Below, one piece after another: positions 11,502-22,808 of a DNA stretch of 64,000 nt. The translations under genes were made by a program, and so were the position numbers. The DNA is from Amborella trichopoda. Lineage: Eukaryota; Streptophyta; Magnoliopsida; Amborellales; Amborellaceae. Every line of letters starts with the position of its first letter. Position 1 is the first letter of the stretch. The notes beneath the pieces are model-generated. The model was not told the DNA's origin, did not search any database, and saw only the letters and a program-made list of their open reading frames with translations. The stretch is taken from the NCBI RefSeq assembly GCF_000471905.2, contig NW_006494931.1, positions 9,042,410-9,106,409 of the forward strand, read 5' to 3'.

Positions 11502-12814
11502 TGTTTGAAGACATTTTTTAGCACCTTGTCCCCGATGCAGAATAAAAGAGGAAGCCGGTCAATAAGGCCTCGACATAAATTGAAATTTCGGATAGTCTCA
11601 GAATTTCCCCAGAACATAGGAAAATCTTCCTAAGCACTCCAAAAGGCCACCTTCTAAGTTTCATTACAATCCGACATGTCCAAGGAAGTGCAGACAAAGA
11701 AACAATTTCAAAAAAAGCAGCCTCTAGCACCCTGAAACGGACCCCATAATTAGAACTATATTTTCAGTGCATCAAACAGCTATGGTACCACTGCCATTGG
11801 ATCTGGCATGATCGAAAATATTTATGGGTCATATTTTGGCTTAATCGGACGTTCCAAGACAAAGTTATGGGTGAAACATTAAAAAGGGGTGGGCCGCATG
11901 CTATTTCGGTGCGGCCTCCCTGCACCAATCTCCATTAAAGGAGGCTGGTGTGCACAATCCCAAACATCAACTTCAAATACCCATATCTCACTCGTTTTGA
12001 GTCAGATGGCTCTCAAGTTTGGTGACCGTGTTCGTCTCATCAAGACGAACATTTTGATATGTGGCATGATCCTTGATGACACCCGAGCAGGGAGAAAAGC
12101 TAGAGAGAAGTTAATGATTTGTGAAGATAGTTACATAAAATTCCGCAGCAGCATGCCTCGCTTGAGTGGCCAAATCACGACGCTCGCGTATCCGATCAAC
12201 GTGAAACTAATTGCAATTATGTGCATAAGGTTCGAGGCTATCTCTGGTCCAAACCCCGTGTATGATGAACAGTTGGATTTCACACACGGAGGCATCGAAA
12301 CTGCTGTAAAGTCTGGCTGCGGATTTCCAAATTATGGTCAAAAGCCCAAGTTGACAAAATCTTCGTCCGAACAAGGAATCAACCTGCGGTTGTTGCCACG
12401 TGGTTATAATGGCATGCTCAGTGTGATTTAGTGAAGAAACCAAAGAAAAACATCAAGAAATAATCACACTATCGATTAAAAAGTTTTCAAGATTCATCCA
12501 AATTTCGAGTCGCATGATCGTCGCCTAAAACCACGACCCATGGCTCGAAGTTGGTATCAAATCGTTCACCAAGCCTAGCCCTATAAGAAAACAATAATCT
12601 TTTGGTCAAACGGGCACTAGAGCAACCCCAGATCGTCCACAGAAGATCACACAAGTTCTAGAGCAGTAGGGACTGTTTTAGAATTTCACACAATGTTGGG
12701 CAGGGACAAAACAGTCCTTTTGCACCCAATTTTAGAATTTCTTTTAATTCAATTAAATTGTCATTATCGTCAATTTAGGTAATTTTTGGGCATCCACTCA
12801 TGTTTGGGCCCAAT

Positions 12815-12824
12815 TCTATAAGTA
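12815..12824 (+). promoter_or_regulatory. LTR core promoter candidate of C (TATA-like)
   Basis: TCTATAAGTA follows CATCCACTCATGTTTGGGCC. The same block (CATCCACCCATGTTTGGG, then TCTATATAAAC) occurs in the LTRs of A, B and D, which marks it as the likely U3 promoter. In C the TATA box is degraded. Confidence 0.6.
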
Positions 12825-13282
12825 CATGTTAAACACAATTGTTAAAGGACTCTTGATTATTCAATACTCATCAATAAAATTTGGAAGTTTTCACGTTCAA
12901 ATTGTGGTCACATCTTGGAGAGCGAGAGGAGAGAGAAGAAAAGGTCCGATACCCTTTGGTGAAAGTAATTTTCTCTCTCTACCTCTCATCTTGCTCTTTC
13001 TCTCTCCTCTCATCTCTCTCTTTCTCTCTCCTCTTGTCCATATTTCTTTCTTATTTCCTCTCTGATCTTCTTTATTCACTTTCCTTCTTTTTCTTTATCT
13101 TTCCTTTCTCTCTCTTCTCTTTGCTACTCTCTTTATTCTCTCTCCTTCCTCTTTGTTCATGCATGGAGAAGTCTATCGCCTAGCATGATGTCTTCTTACT
13201 TCAAGGACATGAGCAGTGAGCTGGGTCTTAACTCAAGTAGTGGGCTGGGCATCTGTGAAAGTCTCATTGTCTTCCCTTCTAT

Positions 13283-13740
13283 CATGGACGGTAGAAGCAC
13301 ATTGCTGTCCATGGTCTCTCTCTTTTCTTTATTCTCTGTCATGGACGGCGGAAGCACATCATCACCCATGTTTTCTCTCTCCTCTTAACCTTCTATCATG
13401 GACGGTGGAAGCACATCGCCGCCTATGTTTTCTCTCTTCTCTTAATCTTCTATGATGGACAGTTGATGCACATCACCGCTCATATTTTCTCTTTCCTCTT
13501 AATCTTCTATCATGAATAGCAGAAGCACATCATCGCTCGTATTTTCTCTCTCTTCTCTCATTCCTCCATCATGGATGGTGGAAGGTCAACGCCGTCCATG
13601 TTTTTTCTCTCTTCTTGTTCCTCTATCATGGGTGGCAGAGGTTCATTGCCACTTGTGTCTTCTCTCTACTTACCATTTTGTCATGGACGGAGGGAGCTCA
13701 TCGCCGTTCATGTTCTTTCCTATCTTTTCTCTCATCCCCG
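13283..13740 (+). repeat. 57-bp tandem array in C LTR
   Basis: CATGGACGG and its variants recur at 13283, 13340, 13397, 13454, 13511, 13570, 13627 and 13682, mostly 57 bases apart. Units contain GGAAGCACATC(G/A) and a CT-rich filler. The array lies in the pyrimidine-rich right half of the LTR, the same place where A carries a 47-bp array and B a roughly 54-bp array. Confidence 0.88.
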
Positions 13741-14612
13741 CCCATGTTCCCTTGTTCTCTTCTCTCTCTTTCTTCTTCATTCTTTTCCTTCTCTCTTTCT
13801 TCTTCATTCTTTTCTTTCTCTCTTTCCTCTTTCCATTTTTCCTTTCTCCCTCATTGCTCATCTCGTCTTCTTCTCACATGCACAACATTGGTAGTACTAT
13901 GCATGTTTCTCTTTCTCTCTCTTCTTTCTACTCTCTCTCATTTGACTAAGAAAGACTGAGACAAACATAGCCATGGTAGTCTTGTCGTCTAGCAGTATTG
14001 TTGCTGAGTCGATTTTAGTTATCGTGCCACCATGATAGGCTAGCCATTGTGCCTGGCTGGCCGACGATCGTTCTAGCATCTAGTAGTATTTATGTTGTGT
14101 TGGTTTAGTTATCGTGCCTGTCTTGCTAAAACATCGAGACAATCACTTGCTGATCTAACTGCTGCGTTAGTCTTTCCACCTAGTCAAAATTCTTGTGATC
14201 TACCTCTTTCTTTTTCTTTTACTTACCCTTTTACCCTTTTCTTTGTTTGGATGTGCACATCCGTGTACATTCGCCCAAAGACAAGTGGGGTCTCTTTAGA
14301 CCAACTTATCTAATAAAATTAACCATGTGTGTTGGATTGCAGAAACATGAGAATACAGGCCAAGGGAGGCGATTCCAAACCAGTTCTATGACTGGGGGGC
14401 TTTCTTCGTGATCTAAGAGGGCGCTCATGCAAGCCAGCTCGAGTAAGTCCTGAACCCACCTTAAATTCCTCTTACATCGGTTGGTCTACCTGCCCGCGCT
14501 CTTCATAGAGGTTCTCGAGAGAGTGATCTCAAAGTCTTGGGTTCCCTCGAAAGCCGAGACATGTGCCACTCGATCATCTAGATCCAAAGAGAGAGATCGA
14601 GGCAGCTAACCA

Positions 14613-15982
14613 GCTTGGCGACTCCACTGGGAACTTACTACCCCTTTGTCGGATCGTTCTTATTTGGCTAGTTTCTCCTTTGTTTTTTTTTTTTTCACAC
14701 ATCACATGGTTGTCAGGTTTCTTAACCCATTTATCCGGATCGGGGATTTTCTGATCCTCGCATTCACGAGTGTCCCCTGGGAACAAGTTCCTCGAACTTC
14801 ATTTCTAACTTTCCTTCTGAGTAAAGACCCAATGTCTAGCTCCCAGGTCTTAACCTAGATAGGCGTGAGGAGGGACTTAAAGGTCCCTAACTCCCCTTCT
14901 CCTGGCCCAAGTGGAACTTCCACCGAGGTGCCCTGTATCGGTAGCACATCTGCTACCACTCACAACATGCACCCTCTTGTCGGCAAGTCACTTGTCGGTT
15001 GTATTGTCGAGGTATGTTGAAAAGCTACTTAGTCCCTTGCTACAAAAGGCAAAGAAGTTGTCATTGCCTCAGTGAGTCGCCGTAAGGCTATCCCCCACAT
15101 TCTTACACCACCACCACCCTAAGTGGCTCGACACATGGAGGTGGAGACCCTAGGGCCTCCACCTCTCGCACAACCATAAGGCTCGTGGGTCATCCACTAG
15201 AGCCACACCTCGGGGCAACTTTTATGTTACCTCGAGTCAACGTACAGGATCAGGCCTCCCAAGGTCAGGTCCTGCACATGTTATGCATGTGCATCCCACC
15301 ACTCGGGGCAACTCCATCGCTGTGTCAACCCGAGTACATGGCAGACACCCCCTCGTCCTCCTACTCAGCACACACTAACGCACCCTGTAAGGGGCAGGCT
15401 TCCACTTGTCCTCTTACAGACACTTGCTCGCGGTTTTAGGCCCCCCTAAGGTCAGACCACTTGTTCGAGTCGAAGTTGACCCCCAAGTCACATGTGATTC
15501 TTCTCCAAGGGACGCACACACGTCGCCGTCGTAGATAGCCCCTCGCACCCAACTCAACCGTCATCATGAGTCAACCCTTCTCTTGCTTGCCCCTCCTCCT
15601 TTAAGCAAGCACCTTCAGCCTTGATACTCGAAGACCTTCCCTAAGAGTACCATTTGAACCAGCCCCGTCATCTTGGTCATGGCTTTGGAACCCATAAGAG
15701 AGCTCGAGGCAAAGACCTGATGGGAGATCAAGTCCTTCATCCTTCCCATCCCAGGATGACCCTAGTTCCTGGCCCACACCTGTTGCTTCATCTAATGGAA
15801 ACAACTCTTTCTTGTGCAAGAAGGGCGGACCAGTCGCAGTCTCGATTGCAGTTCTGACATGAGGTCCATCAAAACCTCAAAGCCAAACCCAATAGAAGTC
15901 TGCAAATTCTGACTAGGGAAGCGACCAAGATGGTTGAGGCAACCGACTCTGATGACCCTCTTCACCTAAACCCTTTCTACCC
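14613..15982 (+). other. Leader of element C with Arg-tRNA primer site
   Basis: The leader separates the LTR from gag. It aligns with 19613-20984 of element A (for example GGGTCATCCACTAGAGCCACACCTCGGGGCAAC against GGGTCACCCACTCGAGCCACA in A). Frames such as 15185-15439 are open but differ between copies and end early. Long untranslated leaders, some with an extra ORF, are usual in TAT/Ogre elements. I cannot show a conserved protein here. Confidence 0.6.
14616..14633 (+). other. Primer binding site of C, Arg tRNA type
   Basis: TGGCGACTCCACTGGGAA is complementary to the 3' end of a plant Arg tRNA ending in ...CCCAGCGGAGTCG plus CCA. This primer type is known for TAT/Ogre elements. It starts four bases after the LTR end. 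Confidence 0.85.
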
Positions 15983-16460
15983 TCTTCAGATGAGAGAGCC
16001 CGAAGAAGAAATCCATGAACCCTGCACTGTGCTTAGTGTTGAAGAAGATGCGTCGAGAACCGATCCTCATGTGATCGGCATACAAGACTCGAGTCAAGTC
16101 GGGGCATACTGACCCCTTGCTAACCGATCTTCCACGTGCAACCTGTCAATCTCGAAAGCCCTCAACTGCAGCTAACGTTGACTCCCTGGAGAAACAATCA
16201 GCGTAATGGTTGTAAATGAGGCTAGCAAATCTTAAGAGAAGCGCATGAATAAGTTTGAAGACATGGTGCGTGCAATGATGGAGAATATTGATCGCATAGA
16301 TGCCGCACGATAATCGGCTAATCATGAGGTCGATTCCCAACACTCAGATGATACACCTCCAAGGCAGCCCCTTCCCTCTGCCTCATAGGACAATTCTGTC
16401 CCTCAACCCATCTCATAGGCAAATATCGATGCTTTGGTGACAGGAAATACAAGGTGCAAC
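15983..16460 (+). pseudogene. gag: Element C gag, N-terminal part
   Basis: The likely start is ATG at 15983, giving MREPEEEIHEPCTVLSVEED, which parallels MKPEEELYEPCTVV in A at 20985. The region continues with an acidic stretch and the variable linker before the capsid core. Stops occur within it (for example TGA at about 16108). The reading is cut by element A at 16461 and resumes at 36322. Confidence 0.65.
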
Positions 16461-17773
16461 TGTTTGAACATATTTTCATCACCTTAGTCCCTAGTAGGAA
16501 GCAGGTCAATAAAACCTACAAAACAGTGGAAAATTCTTGACAGTCTTAAAATGGCTCCAGAATTGCTCAAAGATTGTCACCAGCACTTCAAAAGATCACC
16601 TGCCTAGTTTTATCACGATAAAAAATATCTAAGGCAGTGAACACAACGATAGAATTTCAGCAAAATCAGTCTCTAACACCCTGAAATGGACCCTACAACT
16701 GGAACTACACTTTTAGTGTCTCAAATTACTGTGGGACCCCTTGATCCGACACGATCGAAAACCCCTATGGGCCAAGTTTAGACTTAATTAGATACTTCAA
16801 AACAAAGATATGAGCTAAACACTGAAACATGAGAGGCTACACACTATTCCTGTGTGACCTCACTGCACCAAAACTCCATTAAAGGTGACTGTTTTACAGT
16901 CACGAACAGTCACTTTCGGGGCTCATAACTCACTCATTCCAAGTCAGATCACTCGCACATTTTGTGAGCGTAATCGTTTCATCAAGATGAACAATTTGAT
17001 ATGTGAAACACTACGTGAAAATGTCCGAGCAGGGAGAAAAACTAGAGAGAAGTTGCCGATCTATGAAGAAGTTACAGAAAATTCAACAGCGACATGCCTC
17101 ACTCAATAGATCAAATCACGACGCTCGCGCAATAGATGGATGTGAAACTAATTCCATTGTGTGCGTAAGGTCAATAGCTATCATTGGCTCGATCCTTGTT
17201 TGTGATGGACGGTCATATTTCATGCACGAAGCCAACAAAGTTACTGAAACTCCAACCATTGGATTCTAGATTCCAGCCAAAACTCAAAAGTTGTGAATCT
17301 TCGTTCAGGCTCCAAATCGCATTCCGATTGTTGCCATGTGATTCTACTGACACGCGATTGTAATGACATGCTTAGTACTCTACGATTAAGAAATCACAGA
17401 AAAACATTAAGGAAAAATCGCACTATCGATCTGAAGTTTTCAAGATTCAAAAAAATTTCAAGTCTCATGATCATGACTCAAAATCATGATTCATGGCTTG
17501 AAGTTGGTATCAAAACAATCATCATGTCGAGCCCTACAAGAAAACAATAATCTTTCGATCAAACAAGTATCAGAACCACCCCGGGTTAGCCACGGAAGAT
17601 CACGCAAGTTTTCAAGTAGCCACAGAGACTGTTATGAAATTCCACACATTGTTAGGCAAGGGCAAAACAATCATTTTGCATCCATTTTTAGAATTTATTT
17701 TAATTTAATTAAATCTTAATTTTCAACAACTAGGTGTAATTTTGATCAATCCACCAATGTTTGGGTACAACTC

Positions 17774-17780
17774 TATATAA
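17774..17780 (+). promoter_or_regulatory. LTR TATA box of A (5' copy)
   Basis: TATATAA in the context CACCAATGTTTGGGTACAAC then TCTATATAAACAGGCACTG. The block is shared with the LTRs of B and, degraded, C. Transcription of the element probably starts some 25-35 bases downstream. Confidence 0.75.
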
Positions 17781-17875
17781 ACAGGCACTGCCTTACAAAA
17801 AACCTCTGCCTTCAGTTGATTTTTGAGAAGATTGAATATAAACTTTGATTCCTTGCTTGAGTTTGTGAGTACGTC

Positions 17876-18190
17876 TTGGAGAGAGAGAGAGAGAGAAAGA
17901 GAGAGAAAGAGAGAGAGAACAAGAGCGAGGGAGACAAGAGAGAAAGAGAGAAGATAGAGAGAGAAGAGAGAGAAAGAGAGAAGAAAGAGTGAGAGAGAAA
18001 ATTGCCTGCTCTCTTTTTTTCTCTCCCTCTCTTCTATCTCTCTCTTTCTTCTATGTCGTTCTCTCTCTCCATTCTCTCTTCTTCCCTCTCTCTTTCTCTC
18101 ACTTCTTTCTCTTTCTTCTCTCTTTCTCTTACTCCTTTCTCTTTCTTCTTCTCTCTCTTTCTCTATCTTCTTTCTCTCTCTTCTTCTCCC
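17876..18190. repeat. GA tract facing CT tract in A LTR
   Basis: About 120 bases of near-pure GA/GAAA (17876-17999) are followed by about 185 bases of near-pure CT/CTTT (18003-18190). Transcribed RNA could fold back into a long imperfect stem. In the 3' LTR the GA part is only about 40 bases (34574-34613) before its CT tract, so slippage has changed the copies independently. Confidence 0.85.
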
Positions 18191-18197
18191 TCTTTGT

Positions 18198-18790
18198 CTA
18201 CCAGTCAGCGAGACCTAACGCCAGTTGGTTTTCTCTGTATTCCTCTATAAGTCGGTGAGACCTAGTATCGGTTCGTCTTCTCCCTCTTCGTCTATCAGTC
18301 AACGAGACCTAACGCCGGTTAATTTTCTTTTCTTTCTCTGTCAGTCGGCAAGACCTAGTGTCGATTGGTCTTCTCCCTCATCCTCTGTCAGTCAGTGAGA
18401 CCTAACACTAGTTGGTCTTCTCCCTCTTCACCTATCAATTGGTGAGACTTAATGTCGGTTGGTTTTCTCTCTCTTCATCTGTTAGTCGGTGAGACCTAGC
18501 GCTAGGTGGTCTTCTCCCTCTTCCTTTGACAGTTGGTGAGACCTAACGCCGGTTGGTCCTCTCTCTCTTTGTCTATCAATCGACGAGACTTCATGCCGGT
18601 TGGTTTCCTCTCTCTTCATCTATCAGTCGATGAAACTTAGCATCAGTTGGTTTTCTCTCTCTTCTTCTACTAGTCAGCAAGGCCTAGCGTCGATTGTCTT
18701 TTCTCTCTCTACCAGTCGATGAGGTCTAGCGTCGGTTGGTCTATTCCCTCCCTTCTTCTATCAGATGGCAAGACTAAGAGTCAGCTAGAT
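18198..18790 (+). repeat. 47-bp tandem array in A 5' LTR
   Basis: GAGACCTA and its variants recur at 18210, 18257, 18304, 18350, 18397, 18444, 18491, 18538, 18585, 18632 and 18679, almost always 47 bases apart, and less regularly up to about 18770. Units read roughly CAGTCGGTGAGACCTAACGC, then CGGTTGGTCTTCTCCCTCTT and a short tail. The same array is in the 3' LTR. Confidence 0.93.
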
Positions 18791-19612
18791 CATTTCCTCT
18801 GTTCTCATCTCACACAGTCGGCGAAGCATAGCACCAACTGCTTTCTCTTACTCCCATCTCCTGAAACAGTCGGCGATGTCTAGCACAGACTGCATCTCCT
18901 CTTCCTTCTTCTCTCTCCTTTCATTTATCCCCTTCTTCTCTTTAACCATTCCTCTGCTGCTATCTCGTTCGACCAAGAAGGATTGAGGTTAGCATCTCAT
19001 TGCAGTCTTGTCGTTTAGTCGTAATGTTGTTGCGCCAAGTTCACTTGGCCCACTTTACTACCACGACAAACCGACCATCGTGCTTAGTTAGTCGATATCG
19101 GCAATAACGTCTAGTAGCGATCCCCTGAGCCGGTCTTAGTTACTGAGCTCATTTCGCCACCACGTTATGTCAATTATACACTAGAGTAGTCACTGCCGTG
19201 ACCTTCTTGCTTGGTCGAATCGTTCTCTCCCCTTGTCTTTCTTTCTTCTTTTTGAATACGCATGCATTCATACATTCATAAAAGAGGAAAAGGGTGAGGC
19301 CTGACCCACCTATCCCTTAACCTTTGCCATATATGTGTGTGATTGCAGAAAGTAAAAATAAGAAGAATATGATCTAAGGGAGGTGATTCCGAACTAGTTT
19401 CAGTACTGGGGGGCTTTCTTCGTGATCTAAGAGGGCACTCACACGAGTCAGCTCAAGTAAGTCCCGAACCCACCTTTTAAATTCCTCTCTCACCGGTTGG
19501 TAACAGCTGCCCCCGTTTTGAAATGAGGATCTCGAGAGAGTGAGCCGAGACCTGAGACGCGAGCCGCTCGATCCCCCAGAGATCCAGAGAGCGAGATCGA
19601 GGCACCTAACCA

Positions 19613-19630
19613 TCTTGCACTGGGGACTTA
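19613..19630 (+). other. Primer binding site of A, deleted
   Basis: Where C reads GCTTGGCGACTCCACTGGGAAC, A reads TCTTGCACTGGGGAC. About seven bases in the middle of the Arg-tRNA complement are missing, which should prevent primer annealing. Confidence 0.75.
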
Positions 19631-20984
19631 CTACCCCTTCGTTGGATCGTTCTTTTTTGGTTAGTTTCTTCTTTATCTGTTTTCATTATCTTTTCTTATT
19701 CACTTATGGCTGCTGGGTTCTGTAACCCATTTATCCGGGTCGGGGATTTTTTTATCCCCTTATTCGAGAGTGTCCCTAGGGAGCAAGGTCCTTTGACTTC
19801 ATTCCCGACCATCCTCTTGATTAAAGACCCCTTGTCTAGCTCCCAAGCTTAACCTGGACCGGTGTGAGGAGGGCCTTGAGGGTCCCTCACTCCCCACCTC
19901 TTCGCTCTGGTGGAAACTCCACTAAGGTGCCTTGCATGGACGGCACTTATGTTGCCCCACACAGCATGCACCCAGCCACCAGCAAGTCACTTGCCGATCG
20001 TGTTTCTGAAGGATGTCGAAAGGCTGCCCAGTCCCTTTCTGTAAAAGGCAAGCAAGTTGTCATTGTTTCTATGGATCGCCATAAGGCTGCCCCCCACATT
20101 CCTACACCATTGGTCTCTATTCCTAGAGGCTCAACACATCGAGGTGGAAACCCTACGATCTTCTCCCCCACACACACCACAAGGATCGTGGGTCACCCAC
20201 TCGAGCCACACTGTGGGGCAACCCTTATGTTACCTTGAGTCCGTGTCCAAGATTGAACCTTCCAAGGTCAGATCCTGAATACGCCACTCATATTCATCTC
20301 ACTGCTCGGGGCAACGCCATTATTGCGCCAACCCGAGTACACAGGAAACGACCTCCTCCCTTGCACACACAAGCGCACCCTGTAAGGGGCAAGCCTATAC
20401 CTATTCTCTTACTGTCACCTGCTTATAGTTCTCGCCCTCTTAAGGCTAGCTCACCTACACGAGCCCGGGTGGACCCCCAAGTCCCCCAAGATCCTTCTTC
20501 TAGGGGCACACACGCATCGCCATCTCAGGCCTCCCCTCATCCTCGACTCAGGCCTCCTTATGAGTCAACCCTGCTTCCGCTTGCTCCTCCTTCATTGAGT
20601 AAGCACCTTCAGCCTTAGTACTTGAAGGTATTCCCCAAGAGTACCATCCTGAACTAGCCCCAACAATTTAGTCATGTCTCTGGAGCTCATAAGAGAGCTC
20701 GGGGAATGGACCTCACAGAAGATCGAGTCTTTCATCCTCCCCTGCCCAAGATGACTTCAGTTCTTGGCCCTCATCGTTTGCCATAATTGATGGAGACAAC
20801 TCTCTGATGTGGAAGAAGAGCTGACCAACCGCGACCTAGATCACAGTTTTGGCAAGAGGTCCATCAAAACCTCAAGGCTAAATGTAATAGAAGTCTGTAA
20901 ATTTTGACTAGGGAGGTGACCAAGGTAGTCAAAACAGTAAATTTTGACGACCTTCTTCACCTGAATCCTTCTACCCCCTTCAGA
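19631..20984 (+). other. Leader of element A
   Basis: Aligns with the leader of C (14634-15982). Open frames at 19864-20238 and 20235-20618 are proline-rich and do not keep frame with the corresponding C sequence, so I treat them as noncoding or as relics of an extra leader ORF. Confidence 0.55.
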
Positions 20985-22808
20985 CAATGAAGCCTGAAGA
21001 AGAGCTCTATGAGCCCTGTACTGTGGTTACTGTCGTAGAAGAAGACCTAGCCGCGGTCCCAAGACTGTTGAGAACCGGTTCAAATGTGATCTACGTACAA
21101 AAGTCGAGTTCAGTCAGGGCATGCTGACCCCTTATTGGTTGACCTACCATGTCCGCGTCAAGCTCATAAACCTTCTATCGCCACTAACGTTGGCCTCCCT
21201 AGAGAAACGGTCAGCATAATGGTCGTAAGCGAGCCCAGTGATGCGCAGGAGGATCGCATGAACAACTATGAGAATATGGCGCACGTGATGATGGAAAAGA
21301 TCGATTGTATTGATGCTGCACGCCAGTCGCCTAGCCATGAAGTCAATTCCCATCACTCTGATGGTATACCGCCACGACAGCCTCCTCCATCTACCTCGTA
21401 GGAATTTTCTATCCCTCATCTGGTTTCTCAATCTGATATTGATGCTATGGTCACCCATAGCTTAAAGAACAGACAAATTCCAGGCATAAATGGGGCGATG
21501 CCTTATCAAAGACCATACCCCTCCTATATCGATCAAGTCCCGTTCCCCTCAAATTATAAGAAGGGGAAGTTTCCTCTATTCAGTGGAACCACCTCCTCAA
21601 ACCACCATATCGCCCACTTCTAGGCGGCATGTCAAGAAACGGCAGCTGACAGGAGACTTCTTCTTCGCCAGTTCATCGAGACCCTTGATGCCCCGACATT
21701 TCAATGGTCTGCCCGACTTTTTCAAAAATAGGTGTATACATGGGAGGAGATGGAGAAACTGTTCTATCAACGCTTCTATGAGGTCGAGAGAGAGGTTGAA
21801 ACCATTGAGCTTCTCACCCTAACTCAAGACCCCGANNNNNNNNNNNNNNNNNNNNNNNNNNNNNNNNNNNNNNNNNNNNNNNNNNNNNNNNNNNNNNNNN
21901 NNNNNNNNNNNNNNNNNNNNNNNNNNNNNNNNNNNNNNNNNNNNNNNNNNNNNNNNNNNNNNNNNNNNNNNNNNNNNNNNNNNNNNNNNNNNNNNNNNNN
22001 NNNNNNNNNNNNNNNNNNNNNNNNNNNNNNNNNNNNNNNNNNNNNNNNNNNNNNNNNNNNNNNNNNNNNNNNNNNNNNNNNNNNNNNNNNNNNNNNNNNN
22101 NNNNNNNNNNNNNNNNNNNNNNNNNNNNNNNNNNNNNNNNNNNNNNNNNNNNNNNNNNNNNNNNNNNNNNNNNNNNNNNNNNNNNNNNNNNNNNNNNNNN
22201 NNNNNNNNNNNAAGGAAGCAGTCCAAACTTGCGTGCGAAATATGCAACCTGAAATCGCTCTACATGTCGAGGCCTCCAATTCGACCTCCATGTCAGATTT
22301 GATCTCTAAATAAGTTCGCATAGAAAGTTTGTCACGCCATCATGGTACGACATGACAGCCATCTACAAGTTCAGCAAGTAACCGGGGCAATGGTAGCTCT
22401 CGGAATAACACACAGGGCAGCGAACAAAAAGGGTTAATCAGTGCAGCCATCATGATCACTGATTCAAAGAAGGCTCCCACCCAAACTTTGGACCTCTCTA
22501 AAGGGGTAACTGCAACAATAGTAACACCCCAGGCTGGCAAGCAACAACCAGCGTACAATAAGGTACCTCCACCAGCCAACTTTGATCAGAATGATTATCT
22601 CTCTAGGCATAGGAATAAGGTCTATCCCTTTGAGAAGGAATGGGTCCTTGCATTGTTGCAGTTATTATTGGAGTTGAATATGATCCAGCTGCCAGAAATT
22701 AAGTTCGCTGAGCAATCTGGCCTTAACAATTTGGCGTATTATTGTGCTTACCATCGGAGGATTAATCATCCTACAGATGACTGCTACATGTTAAAGGACA
22801 TCATTTAG
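20985..22808 (+). pseudogene. gag: Element A gag with sequence gap
   Basis: Starts MKPEEELYEPCTVVTVVEED at 20985, then a linker, then capsid wording: SGTTSSNHHIAHF around 21580, WEEMEKLFYQRFYEVEREVE at 21741, and after the gap EAVQTCVRNMQPEIALHVEA. The C-terminal part, open at 22452-22808, has FEKEWVLALLQLLLELNMIQ and the zinc-knuckle-like YCAYHRRINHPTDDCYMLKD, typical of TAT/Athila gag. Stops and frameshifts are scattered (for example TAA after SDLISK at 22311, TAG at 22806). It would form the particle and bind RNA. Confidence 0.88.
21836..22211. other. Assembly gap, 376 N
   Basis: A run of 376 undetermined bases inside gag of A. In B (42246-42314) and C (about 36662-36730) the corresponding interval is only about 70 bases, so either the gap size is an estimate or A carries about 300 extra bases here. 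Confidence 0.99.

Larger units (their letters stand above)
11502..14612 (+). repeat. 5' LTR of element C
   Basis: Starts TGTTTGAAGACATTTT and ends GGCAGCTAACCA, 3,111 bp, directly followed by the primer site. It is related to the LTRs of A, B and D along most of its length: an inverted-repeat-free left half, a conserved TATA region, a pyrimidine-rich stretch with tandem repeats, and a shared right end with GGGGGGCTTTCTTCGTGATC and CGATCATCTAGATCC. Confidence 0.92.
11502..16460 (+). mobile_element. TAT/Ogre-like element C, 5' segment
   Basis: This segment holds the 5' LTR, an Arg-tRNA-type primer site, a long leader and the first part of gag. At 16460/16461 element A is inserted. Joining 16460 to 36327 restores the gag alignment seen in B at 41866-41940, and joining 36768 to 56726 restores it again, so C is the host of A and B. 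Element D is inserted at 57370. The remainder of C is outside the window. Confidence 0.85.
16461..19612 (+). repeat. 5' LTR of element A
   Basis: TGTTTGAACATATTTTCATC to GGCACCTAACCA, 3,152 bp. It matches 33149-36321 throughout. Order inside: U3-like left half, TATA box at 17774, a GA tract followed by a CT tract, the 47-bp array, then the shared right end. Confidence 0.93.

Noticed and set aside
12881-14079. Ser/Leu/Phe-rich frames in the C LTR
   Set aside because: They translate the CT-rich tract and 57-bp array; low complexity, no conservation of frame in A or B. The same applies at 17989-18258, 38050-39099 and 55201-56063.
18198-18790. CRISPR-like regular repeats (also at 31958-32356, 3822-4165 and 60431-60660)
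   Set aside because: Units are contiguous and diverged with no distinct spacers, no cas genes are present, and the setting is plant retrotransposon DNA.
19864-20618. Extra leader ORF of Ogre type
   Set aside because: Ogre elements often have one, but the frames in A and C do not correspond to each other and stop early, so coding could not be supported.
21732-22321. Long open frames across the N run on both strands
   Set aside because: They are open only because undetermined bases cannot form stops.
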